NCBI GenBank assembly: GCA_003167015.1 | Contig: PMUF01000451.1 | Span: forward strand, 1 to 10,801 | DNA length: 10,801 nucleotides | Reading direction: 5' to 3' | Origin: Chitinophagaceae bacterium | Lineage (GTDB): Bacteria; Bacteroidota; Bacteroidia; Chitinophagales; Chitinophagaceae | Shown here: one piece after another, positions 5,443-10,801 of the stretch | How positions within the stretch are numbered: position 1 is the stretch's first letter | Layout: each line of letters opens with the position of its first letter | The notes under the pieces: generated by a model | Database searches by the model: none | The model's input: only the letters and a program-made list of their open reading frames with translations | What the model was told of the DNA's origin: nothing | Translations under genes and position numbers: made by a program

Positions 5443-7893
5443 ATGATGAAAAAAGCCGTAGGGTTATTTCCTTTTCTTATCTTCTTTACTTTTTATGCTG
5501 GCCGTGCTCAATCATCCAAGCCCTGGATGGATTCTCTTATGCCTATTGATCAGCGGGTAGCAAGCCTGCTATCGGCCATGACGCCAGCCGACAAAATGGA
5601 GCTGCTCCGGGAGGGTTGGGGTATTCCCGGCATCCCGCGGCTGGGCATCCCCGCGCTGAAAAAGGTGGAGGCCATCCACGGCTTTTCGTATGGCAGCGGA
5701 GCGACGATCTTTCCGCAGTCGATTGCCCTGGCGGCCACCTGGGACAAGGGCCTCGTGGAAAACGTCGCTGAAGTGATCGGCGACGAGACAGTCAGCGCCG
5801 GTGCGGTGCAGGCCTGGTCACCCGTGCTCGATGTGGCGCAGGACCCCCGGTGGGGCCGTTGCGAAGAGACATACGGGGAAGACCCCATCCTGGTGTCGGA
5901 GATCGGCGGGGCCTGGATCAAGGGCTACCAGTCGAAAGGGCTGATCGTTACGCCCAAACATTTTGCCGTACACGGGGCCGTGATGGGCGGACGGGATTCC
6001 CATGACATGGGATTGTCGGAACGGGAGATCCGCGAGATCCACCTGGTGCCTTTCCGCCATGTCATTGAAGAATACCATTGCCAGTCCATCATGATGGCGT
6101 ACTCGGACTTTGAAGGCGTGCCGGTCGCCAAAAGCGCAGCGTTGCTGAAAGGCATCCTGCGGGAAGAATGGGGTTTCGATGGATTTATCGTCAGCGATTG
6201 CGGCGCTATCGGCAATCTCACCAGCCGTAAACATTATACAGCACAGACTCAGGTAGAGGCTGCCAATGAGGCCCTGGCCGCAGGCATCGCCACCAATTGC
6301 GGCGACACCTACAATAACCCGGCGGTCATCGCCGCCGCCGTCAATGGCGAAATCGACCGGAACAACCTGGACTATACCTGCGGCACACTGTTGAAAACCA
6401 TGTTCCGCAATGGGTTTTTCGAACATAACCCATCGCGTGACCTGGACTGGCACAAGATCTATCCTGGCTGGAATAGCCCCGAACACAAGGCGTTAGCGCG
6501 TCAGGCTGCCCGGGAGGCCATCGTGCTGCTGGAAAACAAGGACAACCTGTTGCCCCTTTCCCCGGCGATAAAGACTATTGCCGTCATCGGTCCCGGCGCT
6601 GACGACCTTCAGCCGGGAGATTATACGCCGAAGCTACAGCCTGGTCAGCTGGTATCGGTGCTGGCCGGTATCAGGCAGACCGTATCGCCGGCAACTAAGG
6701 TCTTGTACGAGAAGGGTTGCGACTTTGCCTGGGGGAAGGATCTCGATCCGACTGCGTCCGTAGCGGCTGCGGCTTTGGCCGATGTCGTGGTGATGGTGCT
6801 GGGTGACGCTTCCACCAGCGAAGCTATCCATAATGTTCGCAATACATCGGGCGAGAACCGGGATTACGCCTCGCTGATCCTGCCAGGTGATCAGCAAAAA
6901 CTGTTAGAGGCAATTTGCAAAACGGGTAAGCCGGTCATCCTGGTGCTGCAGTCCGGCCGCCCCTATAACCTCAGCTATGCCGCCGTGCATTGCAAGGCCA
7001 TCCTCGTGAACTGGCTGCCAGGGGAAGAGGGCGGCCCGGCAACGGCTGAGGTCCTTTTCGGCGCCTATAACCCTGCCGGCAGGTTGCCCATGACCTTTCC
7101 CAGGGATGCCAGTCAGCTGCCCCTGTATTATAACTTCAAGACCTCGGGTCGCAGCTATGATTATGTCGATATGCCTTTTCATCCCTTGTATCCTTTCGGC
7201 TACGGACTCAGCTATACCAGCTTTTCGTATTCCGGTATAAAGACCCGGCAGAATGCCGACGGTACCGTCAGCGTCGGGGCAACCGTCAGCAATACCGGCA
7301 AAATGAAAGGCGATGAAGTGGTGCAGCTATACGTTACGGATATGTATGCCAGCGTAAAAACCAGGATCATGGAGCTGAAGGATTTTCAACGGATCACTCT
7401 TGCCCCGGGGGAATCGAAAGAAGTCAGCTTTACGTTGACTCCGTATCAGCTATCCCTGTTGAATGATCATATGGACCGGGTCGTCGAGCCGGGGCAGTTC
7501 AGGATCATGGTAGGAGGGAAGAGCCCTTCCTATACGGCCGCCGACCGGATCAAGAACAGCGTCGGCTATCGGAGCGCTGCCGAAGGTGTCAATGATTCGC
7601 TGGATTATACCGCGGCCTATAAGGCCGATTTCTTCCTGACGCCGGGGCCTGTCGAAGAAGATACCGTACAACATCAAAAAAGGGTAGGGGTGACGGTGAC
7701 CAACAAGGGCAACCTGACCGACGTGGGAACGGTGACGATGTATGTCGACGGCGTGCAGCAGGAAGAGGTCCATCATTTCGAGCTCGGCGCAGGGCAGTCA
7801 AAGCAAATATGGTTCGTTCCGGAAGGAAAGGGTACCGTAGATTGTATTTTCATCACCAAATACCGCAGCGCGACGGGGCGCTATACACTATGA
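5443..7893 (+). CDS. Secreted glycoside hydrolase family 3 beta-glycosidase (beta-glucosidase/beta-xylosidase type) with extra C-terminal domain
   Basis: A retaining exo-acting enzyme that removes beta-linked sugars, probably periplasmic. Numbered from ATG 5443 (816 residues): signal peptide 1-23 (M-M-K-K, hydrophobic core, G-R-A-Q); TIM-barrel domain about 30-330; alpha/beta sandwich about 355-590; FnIII-like domain about 605-700; and an additional region 706-816. Family signatures are W-S-P-V-L-D-V-A, D-P-R-W-G-R-C-E-E-T-Y-G-E-D-P, the substrate-binding K172-H173 pair, and V-S-D-C-G-A-I with D252 as nucleophile. E471 in S-G-E-N-R-D-Y is the likely acid/base, just before L-I-L-P-G-D-Q-Q. The last 70 residues (V-T-V-T-N-K-G-N-L-T-D-V-G) read like a CARDB-type Ig fold, which is not standard for GH3. 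An upstream TTG at 5416 would add nine residues before the signal peptide and is rejected; ATG 5446 is an equally good start. The gene overlaps the next by ATGA, indicating translational coupling. Family is certain; glucose versus xylose specificity cannot be read by eye. Confidence 0.94.
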   Translation: MMKKAVGLFPFLIFFTFYAGRAQSSKPWMDSLMPIDQRVASLLSAMTPADKMELLREGWGIPGIPRLGIPALKKVEAIHGFSYGSGATIFPQSIALAATWDKGLVENVAEVIGDETVSAGAVQAWSPVLDVAQDPRWGRCEETYGEDPILVSEIGGAWIKGYQSKGLIVTPKHFAVHGAVMGGRDSHDMGLSEREIREIHLVPFRHVIEEYHCQSIMMAYSDFEGVPVAKSAALLKGILREEWGFDGFIVSDCGAIGNLTSRKHYTAQTQVEAANEALAAGIATNCGDTYNNPAVIAAAVNGEIDRNNLDYTCGTLLKTMFRNGFFEHNPSRDLDWHKIYPGWNSPEHKALARQAAREAIVLLENKDNLLPLSPAIKTIAVIGPGADDLQPGDYTPKLQPGQLVSVLAGIRQTVSPATKVLYEKGCDFAWGKDLDPTASVAAAALADVVVMVLGDASTSEAIHNVRNTSGENRDYASLILPGDQQKLLEAICKTGKPVILVLQSGRPYNLSYAAVHCKAILVNWLPGEEGGPATAEVLFGAYNPAGRLPMTFPRDASQLPLYYNFKTSGRSYDYVDMPFHPLYPFGYGLSYTSFSYSGIKTRQNADGTVSVGATVSNTGKMKGDEVVQLYVTDMYASVKTRIMELKDFQRITLAPGESKEVSFTLTPYQLSLLNDHMDRVVEPGQFRIMVGGKSPSYTAADRIKNSVGYRSAAEGVNDSLDYTAAYKADFFLTPGPVEEDTVQHQKRVGVTVTNKGNLTDVGTVTMYVDGVQQEEVHHFELGAGQSKQIWFVPEGKGTVDCIFITKYRSATGRYTL

Positions 7894-9518
7894 GTACACT
7901 ATTCAAGTCAACCATGAGCCCACTTTACAAGTTTACCTTCCTGCTGCTGATAACAGGTGTTTCGCGGGTCACCGCGCAGGATACCGCCGTAGCCTTCACG
8001 GGTGAGAAGACTGCCTGGCATGATGGTTTCGACCGCTATGATTTTCTGATGGACGAACAAACCTTTGCCCTTACCCCTATCCGGGCGACAGCGGAGGAAA
8101 AGTTCGGGGCTGCGGCTTCGCCAAAGGGAAAGATCCGCTGCATCGTCGTCGTACCGAAAAAGCCGGCGGCGGGGAACCCCTGGTCCTGGCGCGGCTGCTA
8201 TTGGGATCATGAACCCCAGGCGGAGGTCGAGTTGTTGAAGCGGGGGTTCTATATCGCTTTCATCATGTGCGATCCCGATCAGCACTGGGATGTGTGGTAT
8301 GCCTGGCTGACCGGGCAGCACGGACTGGCTCACAAGCCTGCCTTTAGCGGGATGAGCAAGGGGGGCGTGAACGAATTTGCCTGGGCGACCAACCATCCGG
8401 ACAAGGTCTCTTGTATATATGCGGATAATCCCGCTCTGTATCCTGACAGTTATACAAAACTGGATCAGCTGGCGAGCCATGACGTTCCGCTGCTGCATGT
8501 ATGCGGCAGTTATGATTTTCTGTTGGAGCACCATACACTGGTGGTGGAAGATATTTATCATCGCCTGGGGGGGAGAATTTCCGTCATGATCAAGGAGGGA
8601 CCGGGTCACCATCCCCACTCACTCAAAGATCCGGCGCTCATCGCCGGCTGGGTAGAAGACAATATGAAGCCGGAAGGCGGGGTTGCCCCTGTTGCCCCCG
8701 CCATCGCGGGGCTGACCGTTCCTGCGACGACCGGATCGACCGCCCCTGCGACGACCGGATCGACCGCCCCTGCGCCCACCGGGCTGACCTTTGAAAAATC
8801 TTATTACTACAGTTATGCCAACAGCTACCGGCTCATCCAGCCCGAAAATACATACGCCACGTGCCGGGGGCCGTTATTCACGGATTGCTATGAACGCTAT
8901 GATGTGAAAACATCCTCTACCTGGGGCATTACCGGCATGACCATTATCCTGCCGAAGAAAGCGGCGCCGGGACGCCCCTGGATATTCAGGGCCGATCGTA
9001 TCGGCCGGGTGGCAGAGCCCGTGGATCTTGCCCTGCTGGCGAAAGGATTTACCATCGTCGGAGCGCCGGTGACGGAGCAGGCGGGGCCTTTGCGCAAGCA
9101 GTGGGATGAGGTTTACCAGTTGCTGACCGGCCAGGGGTACTCGTCCAAACCTGCGATGGAAGGTATCGGCGCCGGTGGCGGCGAGGCCTATTACTGGGCC
9201 ATCGGTCATCCTGATGAGGTATCCTGCATCTATGTGTTGAACCCTGTCCTGCGCAGTCTGCAGGCCGCAGGGCCGTTGACCGACAGCCTGGGCGGTCTGG
9301 CAAAGGCTGGCATCCCCATCCTGCATGTCTGCGGAAGTCTCGACCCCTGGTATGCCGGCAATACGGTGGCGGTGAAAGTGAAATACCGGCAGCTGGGTGG
9401 TCACATGAAAGTGATGGTGAAAGAAGGGGCGGGACATTTCGATGCGCTGCCGGCCGATCCGGCGCCGATCGTGGATTTTATCGCCGCCGCTCAACGCGGG
9501 GGCGGAAGTCAACCTTAA
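7890..9518 (+). CDS. Secreted protein with two tandem alpha/beta-hydrolase domains, second lacking the nucleophile serine
   Basis: A 542-residue protein. The signal peptide ends near V-T-A-Q (residue 30); the second Met at residue 9 is an alternative start, but ATG 7890 gives the ATGA overlap with the GH3 gene. Domain 1 (about 31-265) has P-K-K-P-A-A-G-N-P-W, H-E-P-Q-A, G-M-S-K-G-G with S156, C-G-S-Y-D (D209) and G-P-G-H-H (H240 or H241): a complete Ser-Asp-His triad of the esterase/prolyl-oligopeptidase-like type. A repetitive Pro/Ala/Thr/Gly linker (270-301) joins it to domain 2 (about 302-542). Domain 2 aligns along its length (P-K-K-A-A-P-G-R-P-W, H-P-D-E-V-S-C-I-Y, H-V-C-G-S-L-D, E-G-A-G-H-F) but reads G-I-G-A-G-G, so G427 replaces Ser while D485 and H516 remain. 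This is an internal duplication with one probably inactive copy. The context suggests an esterase acting on the same substrate as the neighbouring glycosidase; the reaction itself is unproven. Confidence 0.87.
   Translation: MSTLFKSTMSPLYKFTFLLLITGVSRVTAQDTAVAFTGEKTAWHDGFDRYDFLMDEQTFALTPIRATAEEKFGAAASPKGKIRCIVVVPKKPAAGNPWSWRGCYWDHEPQAEVELLKRGFYIAFIMCDPDQHWDVWYAWLTGQHGLAHKPAFSGMSKGGVNEFAWATNHPDKVSCIYADNPALYPDSYTKLDQLASHDVPLLHVCGSYDFLLEHHTLVVEDIYHRLGGRISVMIKEGPGHHPHSLKDPALIAGWVEDNMKPEGGVAPVAPAIAGLTVPATTGSTAPATTGSTAPAPTGLTFEKSYYYSYANSYRLIQPENTYATCRGPLFTDCYERYDVKTSSTWGITGMTIILPKKAAPGRPWIFRADRIGRVAEPVDLALLAKGFTIVGAPVTEQAGPLRKQWDEVYQLLTGQGYSSKPAMEGIGAGGGEAYYWAIGHPDEVSCIYVLNPVLRSLQAAGPLTDSLGGLAKAGIPILHVCGSLDPWYAGNTVAVKVKYRQLGGHMKVMVKEGAGHFDALPADPAPIVDFIAAAQRGGGSQP
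8697..8792 (+). repeat. 24-bp tandem repeat, four units, encoding an 8-residue linker repeat
   Basis: Units begin at 8697, 8721, 8745 and 8769. Units 2 and 3 (8721-8744 and 8745-8768) are identical at DNA level; units 1 and 4 have diverged. They encode P-A-I-A-G-L-T-V, P-A-T-T-G-S-T-A twice, and P-A-P-T-G-L-T-F. Reading frame is kept because the unit is a multiple of three. The array forms the flexible linker between the two hydrolase domains, and identical middle units suggest recent slippage or unequal exchange. Confidence 0.9.
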
Positions 9519-9529
9519 AAACTTGCATT

Positions 9530-10801
9530 ATGAAAATACCGATCCGATGGCTATTCCTGTCCGCGGGACTTGTCTTTGCGGGCGTGGCCGGCGCTCAGCA
9601 GCCCCGTAACGCTTTGCTGGCGGGGACCGCCAAAGTGAATATTACGCCCCGTACGGACGAATCTGTTCATGATTCCATTTATGCCCGGGTGCTGGTGCTG
9701 GATGCCAACGGCATCAGGCTGGCATTCGTATCCGTCGACCTGGCCGTGTTCACCAGCGACAGGATCGAGAGGACCTGTAAAGAAAAATACGGGATCACTC
9801 GGCTGATGCTTTGTTCTTCGCATAACCATTCCGAGCCGCAGCCCGGCGGGAAAAGATCGTTCCAGGCAGGCAATCCCTATACGGCCTTTTATGAAGACCA
9901 GATCATCAAAGCGGTCGGTGAATCGGTCACCCATCTTTTTGCCGCCCGCATCTGCGCGGGGAGCGCGACATTCCCGCAACTGGGCTTCAACCGGCTGATC
10001 CCCAGGGAGGATGGGCATGCCCGTGAGTCATGGTTCTCCGATGATCACTATACTTCTGAGAACCCTGAGCGGATTCCTTTCGGCCCGGTAGATCCCGAGG
10101 TAGGGGTGTTGCGGATCGACGATACCATGGGGCAGGCGCGGGCGATCATCATGAACTATGCCTGCCATGCCGACATCGTCTGCTTTAACTACGCCGTCAG
10201 TGCGGATTATCCGGGTGTTGCCTGCCGCAAGGTGGAGGAGGCTTTTGGGGGCGGTGTTAACTGCCTGTTTGTGCAGGGGGCAGGGGGTAATATCGAATCT
10301 TTGCAGATCAGCTCGCGCCGTAAGGGGCCGGACGACCCTTTCCAGACGAATTATCAGCCGATGGAGAGGACAGGGGAATTGCTGGCCTACCAGGTTATTA
10401 AGCTCGCGAAGAGGCTGACGCCGGGGGAGAGCCCCGCCGCGCCGCCGGGCGCGGACACCCCGGTACTTCGCTACATGGAGGATTCCCTGCATTTCACCGG
10501 CCGCTTCAACAAGAAGCTAGACCTTGGCGTCCATCTTTCCACCATCATCCTCAACAATACCATAGCTATTGCTGTGTGCCCCGGCGAGCTGTTCGTGCAA
10601 TTAGGACTGGACTGGAAGGAGAAGATGGAACTGGCCGGGGTGCAACCTTTTCTGTTCGGCTATAGCTGGAGCCAGGGAAACTGGCCGGGGTATATAGCTG
10701 ACGTACGTAGTGCTGCGTTAGGCGGATATGGGGCCGATCAGGGTGGTGATCTGATCGAGGTGGGCGCCGGTGAAACGATCATGACAAGGCAGCTGGCCGA
10801 T
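9530..10801 (+). CDS. Neutral/alkaline ceramidase-like secreted zinc hydrolase (3'-truncated by window)
   Basis: The frame is open from ATG 9530 to the last base, giving 424 residues with no stop. A signal peptide (about 1-23, ending G-V-A-G-A-Q) precedes L-L-A-G-T-A-K-V-N-I-T-P, the typical start of the PF04734 neutral/alkaline ceramidase-like fold. S-S-H-N-H-S (H98, H100), Y-A-C-H-A-D (H213), C-P-G-E-L (E353) and W-P-G-Y-I-A-D (Y388) match the four zinc ligands known from Pseudomonas neutral ceramidase (two His, Glu, Tyr). S-A-D-Y-P-G-V and F-V-Q-G-A-G-G-N-I are also family motifs. However, where ceramidases read G-D-V/M-S-P with the nucleophilic Ser, this protein reads G-N-I-E-S (254-257 = N-I-E-S), so Glu256 falls on the Ser position. 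True ceramide hydrolysis is therefore doubtful, as in many bacterial members annotated only by similarity. The gene starts 11 bases after the tandem hydrolase, in the same operon, with the A-rich leader usual in the phylum. About 30 residues or more of the C-terminal part are missing. Confidence 0.85.
   Translation, partial: MKIPIRWLFLSAGLVFAGVAGAQQPRNALLAGTAKVNITPRTDESVHDSIYARVLVLDANGIRLAFVSVDLAVFTSDRIERTCKEKYGITRLMLCSSHNHSEPQPGGKRSFQAGNPYTAFYEDQIIKAVGESVTHLFAARICAGSATFPQLGFNRLIPREDGHARESWFSDDHYTSENPERIPFGPVDPEVGVLRIDDTMGQARAIIMNYACHADIVCFNYAVSADYPGVACRKVEEAFGGGVNCLFVQGAGGNIESLQISSRRKGPDDPFQTNYQPMERTGELLAYQVIKLAKRLTPGESPAAPPGADTPVLRYMEDSLHFTGRFNKKLDLGVHLSTIILNNTIAIAVCPGELFVQLGLDWKEKMELAGVQPFLFGYSWSQGNWPGYIADVRSAALGGYGADQGGDLIEVGAGETIMTRQLAD

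Noticed and set aside
5818..6486. 222-codon open frame on the minus strand
   Set aside because: It is antisense to the GH3 catalytic barrel, whose motifs are intact on the plus strand.
7809..7889. Earlier start for the tandem hydrolase inside the GH3 gene
   Set aside because: It would place 27 polar residues before the signal peptide; ATG 7890 gives the classic ATGA overlap.
7908..8618. 236-codon open frame on the minus strand
   Set aside because: It is antisense to the first hydrolase domain and carries no recognisable motif.

Overview
The window looks like a chromosomal segment of a Bacteroidota bacterium, most likely a soil or plant-associated member of the Chitinophagaceae. Three things point there. 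The outer-membrane receptor has an N-terminal carboxypeptidase-regulatory-like extension. The signal peptides end in A-Q or G-A-Q. The leaders are A-rich and lack strong Shine-Dalgarno sequences, and one candidate promoter resembles the Bacteroidota TTG / TAnnTTTG type. The taxon is an inference from style, not from a marker gene. All six genes lie on the + strand and coding density is high.

Region 1 (1-2214) is the 3' part of an alpha-glucan (glycogen/maltodextrin) phosphorylase of the GT35 type; its start is outside the window. It is followed by about 110 bases of AT-rich DNA with two overlapping perfect 12-bp palindromes and a candidate promoter.

Region 2 (2325-5323) is a two-gene unit. 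A small membrane-anchored or secreted protein with HxH and HCxxC motifs precedes an 848-residue TonB-dependent receptor whose plug carries a W-G-D-E-H-G segment. There is no SusD partner, so this is not a SusC/SusD glycan importer. Import of a metal ion or metal complex across the outer membrane is the most reasonable reading.

Region 3 (5443 to the right edge) follows an intrinsic terminator and a 10-bp inverted repeat. It is a tight operon of three secreted hydrolases. The first is a GH3 beta-glycosidase with an extra C-terminal Ig-like domain. The second, overlapping it by ATGA, is a protein with two tandem alpha/beta-hydrolase domains. The third, 11 bases further on, is a neutral-ceramidase-like zinc hydrolase that runs off the window. 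Together they suggest stepwise breakdown of a glycosylated substrate with ester and/or amide bonds, for example a glycolipid or acylated glycoside. The substrate is not determined by the sequence.

The most unusual items are: the tandem hydrolase, whose second copy keeps Asp and His but has Gly in place of the nucleophilic Ser; the 24-bp repeat array that encodes its linker; the ceramidase-like enzyme, which keeps the four expected zinc ligands but lacks Ser at the usual nucleophile position; and the palindrome and hairpin structures in the two intergenic regions. I saw no tRNA, rRNA, CRISPR array, insertion sequence or phage gene.
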